In this document: piece after piece, positions 7,769-16,563 of the stretch
Numbering within the stretch: position 1 is the first letter of the stretch
How the letters are laid out: the number at the start of each line of letters is the position of its first letter
NCBI GenBank assembly: GCA_003209955.1
Contig: QCOD01000001.1
Location: 97,330-144,272, forward strand
Source: OCS116 cluster bacterium AG-430-B22
GTDB taxonomy: Bacteria > Pseudomonadota > Alphaproteobacteria > MED-G09
Direction of reading: 5' to 3'
Length of the DNA: 46,943 bases
Notes under the pieces: model-generated
The model's database searches: none
What the model was told of the DNA's origin: nothing
What the model saw: only the letters and a program-made list of their open reading frames with translations
Translations under genes and position numbers: made by a program

Positions 7769-9264
7769 TGAAAAATTCGGATAAAGGTCTAAATCACGAT
7801 GAACCAATATTATTTGAAATTGGTGGTATGGATAAATCTGGAGTTGATCTTAATGAGCCAACATTTAAAGAAAATTTTATTGGTGATTGTTTTGAGGATC
7901 GAGAAATTGGTTTACCTGGATTAAGTGAGCCTGAGTCAATTAGACATTATGTTAGATTATCAAGAAAGAACTACTCTATTGATGCAGGTCTTTACCCTTT
8001 AGGTTCGTGTACAATGAAGCATAATCCAAGACTAAATGAGAAATTAGCAAGACTAAAAGGATTTTCTGAGGTTCATCCACTTCAACCTTTATCAACATGC
8101 CAGGGTGCCCTTGAACTTATAGATGAAATTTCTATTTGGTTAAAAGAATTAACAGGAATGAAGGCTGTTACTATGACTCCAAAAGCTGGCGCTCAAGGTG
8201 AACTTTGTGGAATGCTTGCAATTAAAAAAGCAATAGAAGCTAGAAATGAGTGTAATCGAACTAAGGTTTTAGTCCCTGATTCCGCTCATGGTACTAATCC
8301 TGCAACTGCTGCTTTTTTAGGTTTTGATGTTGTAACAATAAAATCTGATAAAAACGGTAGATTGAATTTTGATGATTTTAAAGAAAATGTAGATAAAGAC
8401 TTTGCTGCAGCAATGATTACAAATCCAAATACATGCGGTCTTTTTGAGGACGATATTATTGAAATAGCAAATTATATTCATGATGCAGGTGGTTATTTGT
8501 ATTGTGACGGAGCTAACTTTAATGCCTTAGTTGGTAAAGTGAGGCCTGGTGACTTGGGTATTGATGCTATGCATATCAATTTACATAAAACATTTTCTAC
8601 ACCCCATGGTGGAGGTGGGCCAGGGTCTGGTCCGGTAGTTTTCTCTGATATTTTAAAGGATTTCTGTCCAGCCCCACTTTTAAAACAAGATGAAGAAAAT
8701 TATTATTTAGTGGAAAATCATAATGACAAAGATATTGATAAATCTTTTGGCCGGCTTTGTGTTTTTCATGGCCAAATGGGAATGTTTGTTAGAGCTTTAT
8801 CTTATATGATGAGCCATGGTTCTGATGGTTTAAGACAAGTTTCAGAAGACGCAGTTCTGAATGCAAATTATATTAAGTCTTCATTAGAGGATATTTTGAC
8901 ACCTGCTTATGAAGGATATTGTATGCATGAGGTTTTATTCAATGATGATTTCTTAAGTGGAACGGGTGTTGAGACAATTGATTTTGCAAAGGCTTTAATA
9001 GATAAAGGTTACCATCCAATGACAATATATTTCCCTCTTGTTGTTCATGGAGCATTACTTGTTGAACCAACTGAAACTGAGTCAAAGAATTCTATTGATC
9101 AATTTATTGAAACCATTAGGGAACTGGCTTCAAAAACTCAAGATGGAGAAGATTTCTTTAAGAAGGCTCCAATTTATACTCCTATTAGAAGATTGGATGA
9201 AACGAAAGCCGCAAGAAACCCAGTTTTAAGATGGCAAAAGAATGACGTAATTGCAGCAGAGTAG
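7765..9264 (+). CDS. gcvPB: Glycine dehydrogenase (decarboxylating) subunit 2
   Basis: This is the beta subunit of the split glycine cleavage P protein, bearing the PLP cofactor. The Schiff-base lysine is K275 in 'HINLHKTFSTPHGGGGPG', the strongest family signature. 'YPLGSCTMKHNPR', 'MTPKAGAQGELCGM', 'DSAHGTNPATAAFLGF' and 'ITNPNTCGLFE' are also diagnostic. At 499 residues it is a normal beta chain. Two adjacent ATGs (7765 and 7768) are possible; the first overlaps the gcvPA stop. The gene ends in TAG, which overlaps the GTG start of rnhB by one base, so the last gene of the glycine operon is joined to a DNA-repair gene. Confidence 0.96.
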   Translation: MMKNSDKGLNHDEPILFEIGGMDKSGVDLNEPTFKENFIGDCFEDREIGLPGLSEPESIRHYVRLSRKNYSIDAGLYPLGSCTMKHNPRLNEKLARLKGFSEVHPLQPLSTCQGALELIDEISIWLKELTGMKAVTMTPKAGAQGELCGMLAIKKAIEARNECNRTKVLVPDSAHGTNPATAAFLGFDVVTIKSDKNGRLNFDDFKENVDKDFAAAMITNPNTCGLFEDDIIEIANYIHDAGGYLYCDGANFNALVGKVRPGDLGIDAMHINLHKTFSTPHGGGGPGSGPVVFSDILKDFCPAPLLKQDEENYYLVENHNDKDIDKSFGRLCVFHGQMGMFVRALSYMMSHGSDGLRQVSEDAVLNANYIKSSLEDILTPAYEGYCMHEVLFNDDFLSGTGVETIDFAKALIDKGYHPMTIYFPLVVHGALLVEPTETESKNSIDQFIETIRELASKTQDGEDFFKKAPIYTPIRRLDETKAARNPVLRWQKNDVIAAE

Positions 9265-9878
9265 TGCCCGATTTTTCTGTTGAGGATAAAAAAAGACAAT
9301 TAGATTTTAATAATATTGCTGGTGTAGATGAGGCGGGAAGAGGTCCTTGGGCTGGACCAGTTTATTCAGCAATCGTTATTTTAAATAGGAACTGTATACC
9401 TGAGGGTATAAATGACTCTAAAAAAATTTCGGAAAAAAAACGTATAAAGCTATATGAAGAAATTCTTATAAATCATAAATATGGCATAGGTTGCGCTTCA
9501 CCAGATGAAATAGATCAATTAAATATTCTTGAGGCTACATTTCTTTCTATGAGAAGAGCATTACAAAATTTAATTATAAAACCTGATTATATACTTGTAG
9601 ATGGGAATTTAAGTCCAAATTTTAATATTCCTCATGAAAGTGTAATAAAAGGTGATAGAATCTCAATGTCAATTGCTGCAGCATCGATAATTGCTAAAGT
9701 TGAGAGAGACAAATATATGTTAAATATCGATAATGAACACCCAGAATATAAATGGAAAAAAAATAAAGGATATGGAACAAAAGATCACCAAAATGCATTA
9801 AATGCTTATGGTGTAACCAAACACCATAGAAAATCATTTTCTCCCATTCGCAAGATATTGAGTCCTTCAGCTGACTAA
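9264..9878 (+). CDS. rnhB: Ribonuclease HII
   Basis: RNase HII cuts RNA in RNA-DNA hybrids and starts removal of single ribonucleotides misincorporated in DNA. The active-site 'GVDEAGRGPWAGPVY' (D22, E23) is intact, with 'LVDGN' and 'ISMSIAAASIIAKVERD' following as expected. The 204-residue length is typical. It starts at GTG, overlapping the gcvPB stop (TAGTG), with no clear Shine-Dalgarno, so translation probably relies on coupling. The next gene is ccrM; rnhB next to ccrM is common in alphaproteobacteria. Its position implies it is at least partly transcribed from the glycine-responsive promoter. The last GANTC-bearing bases of the gene form part of the array upstream of ccrM. Confidence 0.96.
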   Translation: MPDFSVEDKKRQLDFNNIAGVDEAGRGPWAGPVYSAIVILNRNCIPEGINDSKKISEKKRIKLYEEILINHKYGIGCASPDEIDQLNILEATFLSMRRALQNLIIKPDYILVDGNLSPNFNIPHESVIKGDRISMSIAAASIIAKVERDKYMLNIDNEHPEYKWKKNKGYGTKDHQNALNAYGVTKHHRKSFSPIRKILSPSAD

Positions 9879-9904
9879 TGACTCAACATATAGATAATTG
9901 AATC
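9860..9904. promoter_or_regulatory. Three CcrM target sites (GANTC) at exact 20-bp spacing upstream of ccrM
   Basis: GAGTC (9860-9864), GACTC (9880-9884) and GAATC (9900-9904) lie 20 bp apart, about two helical turns. They are just upstream of a predicted ccrM promoter; the first is inside the end of rnhB. In Caulobacter the ccrM promoter region also carries GANTC sites whose methylation state affects its expression. A role in autoregulation here is inference. Confidence 0.6.
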
Positions 9905-9917
9905 AAATAATAATTCT

Positions 9918-9946
9918 TTGAATATATTTTGTTGACCAAATATAAA
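9918..9946 (+). promoter_or_regulatory. Predicted ccrM promoter
   Basis: TTGAAT (9918-9923) and TATAAA (9941-9946) are separated by 17 bp and match five or fewer of six consensus bases each. Transcription would start near 9953, giving a leader of only about 11 bases that still contains GAGG (9955-9958), 5 bases before the ATG. Confidence 0.5.
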
Positions 9947-9963
9947 ATTCCTATGAGGATATT

Positions 9964-11085
9964 ATGGTTATGGAAGAAAAATCTCATATAAAATACTCAA
10001 TTAAAAAAAATTTTATTTATCATGGAGATTCCCTGAGTATTCTAAAAACAATCCCAAGTAATTCTGCTGACCTTGTATTTGCTGACCCTCCTTATAATTT
10101 ACAACTTAAAAATAAACTATTACGTCCTGACTCTTCAAAGGTAGATGCTGTTAATGACAAATGGGATCAGTTTGAAAGTTTTAAAAATTATGATGATTTT
10201 ACAACAAATTGGCTAACGGAAGTAAAAAGAGTTACAAAACAAGACGGAACAATCTGGGTTATAGGTTCTTATCATAATATTTTTAGAATGGGTAAAATTA
10301 TTCAAGATTTAGGGTTTTGGATTCTTAACGATATAATTTGGAGAAAATCCAATCCAATGCCAAATTTTAAAGGAACAAGATTTACAAATGCACATGAAAC
10401 ATTGATTTGGGCTGCACAAGGTCAGGATGCTAAATATGATTTTAATTATCAAGCGATGAAATCATTGAATGATGGAATTCAGATGCGCTCAGATTGGGAA
10501 ATACCTATTTGTTCTGGTAAAGAGAGACTTAAGGATGCTTCTGGTAAAAAAATACATTCAACACAAAAACCTGAAGCACTTTTACATAGAGTCTTATTGT
10601 CTTCTTCAAATCCAGGAGATTTAGTCCTTGATCCTTTTTTTGGAACTGGAACTACTGGTGCAGTAGCAAAAAAATTAGGTAGAAATTATGTTGGTATAGA
10701 ACAAGATAAAAACTACATAAAAGAAGCTAAAAAAAGGATTAAGAATGTAACACTATTAGGTAAAAAAGAGTTAGAGGTTACAGAATCAAAAAAAAATCAA
10801 ATTCGTGTTCCTTTTGGAAGCTTAGTTGAGAGTGGAATAATAAAACCTGGAAGTGTTTTAAAAGGCCCAAAGAGTTTGAAAGCTAAGAAATTTTCAGCAA
10901 CTGTTAGAGCTGATGGTAGTGTTTATTCTGAAGGTGAAAAGGGCTCTATTCATCAAATTAGTGCTAAATTACAAGGCAAAGAATCATGTAATGGATGGAC
11001 TTTTTGGCATTTGGAAAATAATGGTGAGCTTCAATTAATTGATAATTTGAGAACGAATTTTATTAACGCTAATAAAGTTAATTAA
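9964..11085 (+). CDS. ccrM: Adenine-N6 DNA methyltransferase CcrM (GANTC)
   Basis: CcrM is the cell-cycle-regulated solitary DNA methyltransferase of alphaproteobacteria; it methylates adenine in GANTC and so marks replicated DNA. The beta-class motif order is visible: catalytic 'DPPYN' at 41-45, a middle target region, then the AdoMet-binding '[14 protein letters not shown]' around 218-231. The C-terminal extension of about 80 residues ('[15 protein letters not shown]...[16 protein letters not shown]') is the conserved CcrM tail and separates it from restriction-system methylases such as HinfI. Length (373) is close to Caulobacter CcrM. No restriction endonuclease is adjacent. The stop overlaps that of ubiA on the opposite strand in the 8-bp palindrome TTAATTAA. 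Confidence 0.96.
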   Translation: MVMEEKSHIKYSIKKNFIYHGDSLSILKTIPSNSADLVFADPPYNLQLKNKLLRPDSSKVDAVNDKWDQFESFKNYDDFTTNWLTEVKRVTKQDGTIWVIGSYHNIFRMGKIIQDLGFWILNDIIWRKSNPMPNFKGTRFTNAHETLIWAAQGQDAKYDFNYQAMKSLNDGIQMRSDWEIPICSGKERLKDASGKKIHSTQKPEALLHRVLLSSSNPGDLVLDPFFGTGTTGAVAKKLGRNYVGIEQDKNYIKEAKKRIKNVTLLGKKELEVTESKKNQIRVPFGSLVESGIIKPGSVLKGPKSLKAKKFSATVRADGSVYSEGEKGSIHQISAKLQGKESCNGWTFWHLENNGELQLIDNLRTNFINANKVN

Positions 11086-11959
11086 TTATAAGCTCCAATA
11101 TAAGAAAAAAAGAAATCTGAAGCCCCAGTAAGTTATTGCTTTTAAATATTTTTAAACATCTATCACTGTTATCTATATCTAAATAAATAATTTGAGAAAC
11201 TAGGTGAATTAATAAAGATAAAATAGCTAAATGAATAATTAAACTATTACTTAGACTTAAAAGTATAACTGCAAATATCATGAAAAAAATTGAATAAAAA
11301 ATAAGTAAAGCATATTTGGTGTTTTGGCCTAGTTTTATTGCAGATGATTTTAGATTTAATAAGAAATCATCATCTTTGTCTTGATGCGCATAAATTGTGT
11401 CATATCCGACAGTCCAAAATATACATGCCAGATAAAGCATAATAGGGTAAATGGATGAAAAATCGTTTGAAAGAGATAACCAACCAAGCAATGCACCCCA
11501 ATTAAATGTAATACCTAAAAAAACTTGGGGCCACCAAGTTATTCTTTTCATTAACGGATAAATAAAAACAGGCATCAAAGCAAGACAACCAAAAATTATA
11601 GTTAATTTATTAAACTGAATAAGTATTAATAATCCAATTAAAAGCTGAACTAACAAAAAAACCATTGCATTAATCGTTTTTATTTTATTGGAAGCAAGCG
11701 GTCTATCTTTTGTTCTTATTACATTTTTATCATATTCTTTATCTAGAAAATCATTCCATGTACAACCAGCTCCTCGCATAATAATTGAACCTATAAAAAA
11801 AAGAATAAAAAAACTAATAGGAGCTAATTGTTCAATATATAAACTATATAAAAGCAATGACCACATGCATGGCCAGAACAAAAGCATAAAGCCAACAGGT
11901 TTATCGTACCTTGCAAGCTGAATAAATGGTGTAATTTTATTTAAAAGAGTATCGCCCAT
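11078..11959 (-). CDS. ubiA: 4-hydroxybenzoate polyprenyltransferase
   Basis: UbiA is an integral membrane prenyltransferase that attaches the polyprenyl tail to 4-hydroxybenzoate, the second step of ubiquinone synthesis. The first prenyl-diphosphate/Mg motif is 'NDFLDKEYD' (residues 69-77). The second is the '[13 protein letters not shown]' segment in the second half. About eight or nine hydrophobic helices can be read, such as '[17 protein letters not shown]' and '[12 protein letters not shown]'. Length (293) is normal. It diverges from rsmE over 63 bp. The UbiA-RsmE-GshA neighbourhood is common in alphaproteobacteria. The 3' end overlaps ccrM by 8 bp tail to tail. Confidence 0.95.
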   Translation of the reverse strand: MGDTLLNKITPFIQLARYDKPVGFMLLFWPCMWSLLLYSLYIEQLAPISFFILFFIGSIIMRGAGCTWNDFLDKEYDKNVIRTKDRPLASNKIKTINAMVFLLVQLLIGLLILIQFNKLTIIFGCLALMPVFIYPLMKRITWWPQVFLGITFNWGALLGWLSLSNDFSSIYPIMLYLACIFWTVGYDTIYAHQDKDDDFLLNLKSSAIKLGQNTKYALLIFYSIFFMIFAVILLSLSNSLIIHLAILSLLIHLVSQIIYLDIDNSDRCLKIFKSNNLLGLQISFFLILELIIN

Positions 11960-11984
11960 GATTTGTTATTTAATTGTCTAAGAG

Positions 11985-12014
11985 TTACCTAACATTTATC
12001 TTTTACTTTATAAT
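11985..12014 (+). promoter_or_regulatory. Predicted rsmE promoter giving a (nearly) leaderless mRNA
   Basis: A perfect -10 TATAAT (12009-12014) ends 8 bp before the rsmE ATG at 12023; a weak -35 TTACCT lies at 11985-11990 (18-bp spacer). Transcription would begin at about 12021-12023, at the start codon itself, and no Shine-Dalgarno is visible. Confidence 0.45.
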
Positions 12015-12022
12015 ATTAAAAT

Positions 12023-12763
12023 ATGAAAATTATACGAGTTTATATAAATAAAAAAATAACAAATGGGTTTATAGATTTAGATCAATCTCAAACTCACTAT
12101 ATTAAAAATGTTATGCGATTAAATATTGGGGATAATTTTAATATTTTTAATGAAAATGATGGTGAGTGGGCTGTTGAACTTCTTGAATTAAATAAGAAAA
12201 TATCAAAAGTTAAGACATTAAAAGAAATTGGCTTTAAAGATAAGCCGAGTGATATTTGGATACTTTTCGCGCCAGTTAAAAAATTAAGAGTCGATTTTAT
12301 TGCTCAAAAAATAACTGAATTAGGCGCTAGAGTCATTTGGCCAGTTATTACAGAAAGAACTCAATTCAAATCTATTAAGGAATCTAAAATCTTATCTAAT
12401 GCAATTGAGGCTGCTGAACAATGCGGTTTAACATTCATTCCAAAGGTTAATAAGATAGAAAATCTCGAATACATACTTGATAATTGGGATCATCATGATT
12501 CTGAGCGAACTTTAATATTTTGTGATGAAAAATGTAAAAATAATCCAAAAAAACAACTTGAGTCCATTAAAAAGATAAATAAATCAAATAAATGGGCTAT
12601 TCTTATTGGTCCAGAGGGTGGTTTTAGCGACAAAGAAAGAGAAAAGATTAATAGTATTAAAAATTTAAGCATTATTTCACTTGGACCAAGAATTTTAAGA
12701 TCTGATACTGCAATAGTTAGTTCGTTATCTCTTTTGCATTCAATTATGGGTGATTGGGTATAG
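12023..12763 (+). CDS. rsmE: 16S rRNA (uracil-1498-N3)-methyltransferase
   Basis: RsmE methylates N3 of U1498 in 16S rRNA, near the decoding site. The 246-residue protein has the family's two parts. The N-terminal PUA-like segment includes 'HYIKNVMRLNIGDNFNIFNE'. The C-terminal SPOUT knot includes 'LIGPEGGFSDKER' and 'SLGPRILRSDTAIVSSLSLL', which bind AdoMet. The 'ALxK' region reads 'PVKKLRVDFIAQKITELGA' and matches the usual 'K.....d.i.qkatELGV'. The start codon is placed at the ATG next to a very close -10 box. It is followed after 31 bp by gshA in the same direction, probably co-transcribed. Confidence 0.95.
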   Translation: MKIIRVYINKKITNGFIDLDQSQTHYIKNVMRLNIGDNFNIFNENDGEWAVELLELNKKISKVKTLKEIGFKDKPSDIWILFAPVKKLRVDFIAQKITELGARVIWPVITERTQFKSIKESKILSNAIEAAEQCGLTFIPKVNKIENLEYILDNWDHHDSERTLIFCDEKCKNNPKKQLESIKKINKSNKWAILIGPEGGFSDKEREKINSIKNLSIISLGPRILRSDTAIVSSLSLLHSIMGDWV

Positions 12764-12794
12764 CTTTATAGGCGAAAATTAACTAAAAAATAGA

Positions 12795-14147
12795 ATGGAA
12801 AGAATCGAATCAAAAGATCAGTTAATACGCTACATAGCCGAAGGGGAAAAAGACCCATCAGATTTTAAGATTGGAACAGAGCATGAGAAATTCCCATTCA
12901 ATATTAATAAAAATAAACCAATTTCATATGATGGCAAGAATGGTATTCGAAGTCTTCTTGAGAATTTCGAAGAATATGGATGGAAACCAATTTATGAAAA
13001 TGGAAATGTTATTGCGCTCAATCGGGATAATAAAATAGGTGGAGGTTCAATAACTCTTGAACCAGCAGGTCAGTTTGAACTTTCTGGAGCTATGTTAGAT
13101 ACTGTTCACGAAACATTCTTTGAGTTGGTTGAGCACAAAAAGCAATTATCAAATATTAGAGAAAAAATGGGATTAGATTTTTTAGCTATCGGGTTTACTC
13201 CTGACTGGTCTAGAGATGAAATGCCAATAATGCCTAAAAAACGATATGATATTATGAGAAGTTATATGCCTACTAGAGGTAATCATGGGCTTGATATGAT
13301 GCTAAGATCATGCACTTCTCAGGTTAATTTAGATTATTCGTCTGAAATGGACATGGTTAAGAAGTTAAGGCTTTCATTTCTTCTTCAACCTATTGCAACA
13401 GCTTTATTTTCTAATTCACCATTTAGTGAAAACTCTCTTAATGGCTTTAGCTCATATAGAAGTGAAGTTTGGAGGGATACTGATCCAGATAGAACAGGCA
13501 TTTTAACTTTTATTTTTAATGATGATATGAGCTATGAGCGATATGTAAATTATGCTTTGGAAGTTCCTATGTACTTTATTAATAGAAATGGAGAGTACAT
13601 TAATTTAACTGGCCATACCTTTGATGACTTTATTAATAGAAGAATTGAGGTAGTAAAAGATTTTTATCCAACTATAGATGATTGGGAGCTTCATCTGACA
13701 ACAATTTTTCCTGAGGCCAGGTTAAAAAAATTTATTGAAATGAGAGGTGCAGATGCAGGTAATATAGATCATGTATGTGCATTATCGGCTTTTTGGGTAG
13801 GATTAATGTATGATGATCATTCTCTAGATGCAGCTATAGAATTAACAAAAAATATATCTTCTGAAGAATTAGTAGAATTAAGGAATATAGTTCCCAGTAA
13901 AGGATTAAATTCTAAATTAGATAAACTGGATCTTTATCAATTGGCATCTGAAGTTATATCAATATCAAAAGATGGCCTTAAAAGAAGAAACAATCTAAAC
14001 AAAGATAATTTAGATGAGAGTTATTATCTAAAATATTTGGAAGATATTATTGGCACTAAGAAAAACCCTGCTGATAACCTTATCGAAAAATTCAAAAATA
14101 ACTGGAATGAGGATATTTCAAAAATATATGAGAATTGTCGTTTCTAA
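12795..14147 (+). CDS. gshA: Glutamate-cysteine ligase (alphaproteobacterial/plant type)
   Basis: GshA joins glutamate and cysteine using ATP, the first and limiting step of glutathione synthesis. The 450-residue length and the early 'IGTEHEKFPF' (residues 26-35) identify the plant/alphaproteobacterial class rather than the E. coli class. 'GGGSITLEPAGQFELSG', 'FLAIGFTPDWSRDEMPIMPK' and 'MLRSCTSQVNLDYSSE' are further class marks, and 'RLKKFIEMRGADAGN' closes the active-site part. No Shine-Dalgarno stands out before the ATG. The second enzyme (gshB) is not in the window. The glutathione-transferase-like protein and the peroxiredoxin in this window are possible users of glutathione. Confidence 0.95.
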   Translation: MERIESKDQLIRYIAEGEKDPSDFKIGTEHEKFPFNINKNKPISYDGKNGIRSLLENFEEYGWKPIYENGNVIALNRDNKIGGGSITLEPAGQFELSGAMLDTVHETFFELVEHKKQLSNIREKMGLDFLAIGFTPDWSRDEMPIMPKKRYDIMRSYMPTRGNHGLDMMLRSCTSQVNLDYSSEMDMVKKLRLSFLLQPIATALFSNSPFSENSLNGFSSYRSEVWRDTDPDRTGILTFIFNDDMSYERYVNYALEVPMYFINRNGEYINLTGHTFDDFINRRIEVVKDFYPTIDDWELHLTTIFPEARLKKFIEMRGADAGNIDHVCALSAFWVGLMYDDHSLDAAIELTKNISSEELVELRNIVPSKGLNSKLDKLDLYQLASEVISISKDGLKRRNNLNKDNLDESYYLKYLEDIIGTKKNPADNLIEKFKNNWNEDISKIYENCRF

Positions 14148-14203
14148 GTTTTGCTATTTTCATTATTTTTGTTTAGATTGTTATTTTTTTAAGGAAAAAA
14201 ATT

Positions 14204-15322
14204 ATGAATTTCGATTTTTCAGAAGATCAGAAAATGCTTAAAGAGCAGGTTTCTAAGTTTTTATCTGATAATTGCTCTTTAGATGTTGCTAGAGATATTC
14301 TTGAAAGTGATAAAACTTACTCAGAGGAAGTGTGGCGTGGTTTAGTAGATTTGGGATTAACTGGAACAGCAATTCCTGAAGAATATGGTGGGTTAGGTTT
14401 AGGCGCTCTTGAATTATGTGTAGTTGCTGAAGAGTTAGGAAGAGCTGCGGCACCAGTTCCATTTTCTTCATCAGTTTATCTAGGAACTGAAGCTATAGTT
14501 AAATATGGTACAGATAGTCAAAAAGAGAAATGGCTACCAAAATTAGCTGTTGGTGAATTGATTTCTACTTTTGCGCTTCCTGAAACTAATTCAGAACCAA
14601 CTGAAAAAAACATCAAAACAACTTTTTCTAATGGAAAGATTAATGGAAGAAAAATACCTGTTGCAGACGGAAGTTATGCAGATATCGCAATTGTAGTTGT
14701 TAAAAATAAAGATGATGGCCATATAGCCCTAGCTATTGCTGATTTAACTTCTAAAAATGTAAAAAGAAATCAAATTAGCACATTAGACCCTTCAAGAGAT
14801 CATGCTGATGTTATTTTTGAAAATTCTGATGCAGAACTTATGGATACTGGTGATGAAGGGTGGGGAGCTATTGAGAATATATTAAATTATGCTGCTGTTT
14901 TAATGGCTTTTGAGCAGATAGGTGGCGCTGAAGCTTCTTTAAATATGGCAAAAGAATATGCGCTTGATAGATATGCTTTTGGCCGGCAAATTGGATCTTA
15001 CCAAGCAATTAAACATAAGTTGGCTGATATGTATGTAAAAATTGAGTTGGCTAGATCAAATAGTTATTATGGGGCAATGATGCTAAATGACGGCGGTGCT
15101 GATTTAAAGATTGCTGCAGCTGCATCTAGAGTAGCTGCAACAGATGCATATAATTTTGCCGCTCAAGAAAGCATTCAAACACATGGTGGAATTGGCTTTA
15201 CTTGGGAAGCAGACACACAATTTTTTTACAGAAGAAGTCAAGTTCTCGGTTTAGCTCTGGGTAGCTCAATCACTTGGAAAAATAAACTTGTTAATCAGCT
15301 AGAAGAAAAAAATATTAGTTAA
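14204..15322 (+). CDS. Acyl-CoA dehydrogenase family protein, probable non-catalytic partner subunit
   Basis: This 372-residue acyl-CoA dehydrogenase fold protein is preceded by a good ribosome site (AAGGA). The order is normal: helical N-domain ('MNFDFSEDQKMLKEQV', 'EEYGGLGLGALELCVVAEELGR'), beta domain, then the C-terminal four-helix domain with 'ALDRYAFGRQIGSYQAIKHKLADM' and 'IQTHGGIGFTWEAD'. Where the next gene has 'LMNERLAIG', this one reads 'LNYAAVLMAF', so the helix glutamate used as base in this subfamily seems absent. It is separated from the next gene by 11 bp. Similar adjacent pairs form alpha2-beta2 enzymes (mycobacterial FadE28/FadE29 type) with one active site per dimer. The subunit role is inference from sequence and pairing. 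Confidence 0.85.
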   Translation: MNFDFSEDQKMLKEQVSKFLSDNCSLDVARDILESDKTYSEEVWRGLVDLGLTGTAIPEEYGGLGLGALELCVVAEELGRAAAPVPFSSSVYLGTEAIVKYGTDSQKEKWLPKLAVGELISTFALPETNSEPTEKNIKTTFSNGKINGRKIPVADGSYADIAIVVVKNKDDGHIALAIADLTSKNVKRNQISTLDPSRDHADVIFENSDAELMDTGDEGWGAIENILNYAAVLMAFEQIGGAEASLNMAKEYALDRYAFGRQIGSYQAIKHKLADMYVKIELARSNSYYGAMMLNDGGADLKIAAAASRVAATDAYNFAAQESIQTHGGIGFTWEADTQFFYRRSQVLGLALGSSITWKNKLVNQLEEKNIS

Positions 15323-15333
15323 GGAGAATATTT

Positions 15334-16563
15334 ATGGATTTTAATGACACTAAGGAAGAAGCAGATTTTAGAGAAGAAGTTAAACTTTGGCTAAAAGAAA
15401 ATGCTTCAAAAGGTGAAAAGGTTGGTGGTCGCTATGATGCGATAGATGTTCAAGAAGATGCTTTATCTCGAGCAAGAGATTGGCAAGCTAAAAAGGCTGA
15501 AGCTGGTTACGCAGCAATTACATGGCCAAAAGAGTTTGGTGGTCTTGGGGGTACAGCAATTCAATCAGTTATTTATTCTCAAGAGGAAGCTAAATACAAT
15601 GTTCCAACAGGTTTTTTCGAAATTGGTCTTGGTATGTGTATTCCAACAATGATGGCTTGGGCAACAAAAGAACAAAATGAAAGATTTGTTAAACCTGCTC
15701 TTTATGGCGAAGAAGTATGGTGCCAGTTGTTTTCAGAACCTTCTGCAGGTTCAGATGTTGCTGGTGTTAGAACTAAAGCTGAAAAAGATGGCGATGATTG
15801 GATTATTAATGGTCAAAAAGTATGGACCTCAGGAGCGCATTTTTCTGACTTTGGAATAATAGTGGTTAGAACTGATCCAAATGTTGCTAAACATAAAGGG
15901 TTATCTTTTTTCTTCCTTGATATGAAATCCGAAGGAATAGAAGTTAAACCTATCAGACAGCTTTCTGGTGGTGCAAACTTTAACGAGGTCTTTTTTACTG
16001 ATGTAAGGGTTCCAGATACCCAAAGGCTAGGTGATGTAGGACAAGGATGGAAGGTTGCTCTAACAACTCTGATGAATGAAAGACTTGCAATTGGCGTTCC
16101 TAAGTCCGCAGATTATAGTTCACTTACTAGAGCAGCAAAAGAGGTTGATTTAAATGATCAACCAGCAATTAAAAACGATTTAGTTAGGTCAAAAATAGCT
16201 GATTGGTATATTCAGGCTGAGGGTCTTAAATATACAAAGATGAGGACTTTAACTGCTTTATCAAAGGGTGAAACTCCAGGGCCAGAAAGTTCAATTGGTA
16301 AAATCGTTTCTGCACCTAAAATGCAGGATCTTGCTTCATTTGCTATGGATCTTCAGGGAGCTGCTGGAATAATTAATGACTCCGAAATTGCTTTACTGCA
16401 TTCAATTTTTCAAAGCCAATGGTTAAGTGCTGCTGGTTATAGAATTGCAGGTGGAACAGATGAGATACTCAGAAACATCGTTGCAGAAAGAGTTCTTGGT
16501 CTTCCTCAAGATGTAAGAGTAGATAAATCAGTGCCATTTAATGAATTGCCAAGTGGGCGTTAA
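15334..16563 (+). CDS. Acyl-CoA dehydrogenase, probable catalytic subunit
   Basis: This 409-residue flavoprotein oxidises an acyl-CoA to the 2,3-enoyl-CoA. FAD and substrate motifs are present: 'QLFSEPSAGSDVAG' around 131-144, 'GQKVWTSGAHFSDFG' around 160-174 and 'YRIAGGTDEILRNIVAERVLGLP' near the end. The likely catalytic base is E249 in 'LMNERLAIG', at the position used by isovaleryl-CoA dehydrogenase and FadE-type enzymes. The ribosome site AAGGAG is strong. It is one of two adjacent, same-direction acyl-CoA dehydrogenase genes and probably works with the one before it. The FadE-like pair suggests branched or bulky acyl-CoA substrates such as sterol-side-chain-like compounds, but the exact substrate cannot be read. 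The stop overlaps that of the phosphatase on the other strand. Confidence 0.92.
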   Translation: MDFNDTKEEADFREEVKLWLKENASKGEKVGGRYDAIDVQEDALSRARDWQAKKAEAGYAAITWPKEFGGLGGTAIQSVIYSQEEAKYNVPTGFFEIGLGMCIPTMMAWATKEQNERFVKPALYGEEVWCQLFSEPSAGSDVAGVRTKAEKDGDDWIINGQKVWTSGAHFSDFGIIVVRTDPNVAKHKGLSFFFLDMKSEGIEVKPIRQLSGGANFNEVFFTDVRVPDTQRLGDVGQGWKVALTTLMNERLAIGVPKSADYSSLTRAAKEVDLNDQPAIKNDLVRSKIADWYIQAEGLKYTKMRTLTALSKGETPGPESSIGKIVSAPKMQDLASFAMDLQGAAGIINDSEIALLHSIFQSQWLSAAGYRIAGGTDEILRNIVAERVLGLPQDVRVDKSVPFNELPSGR

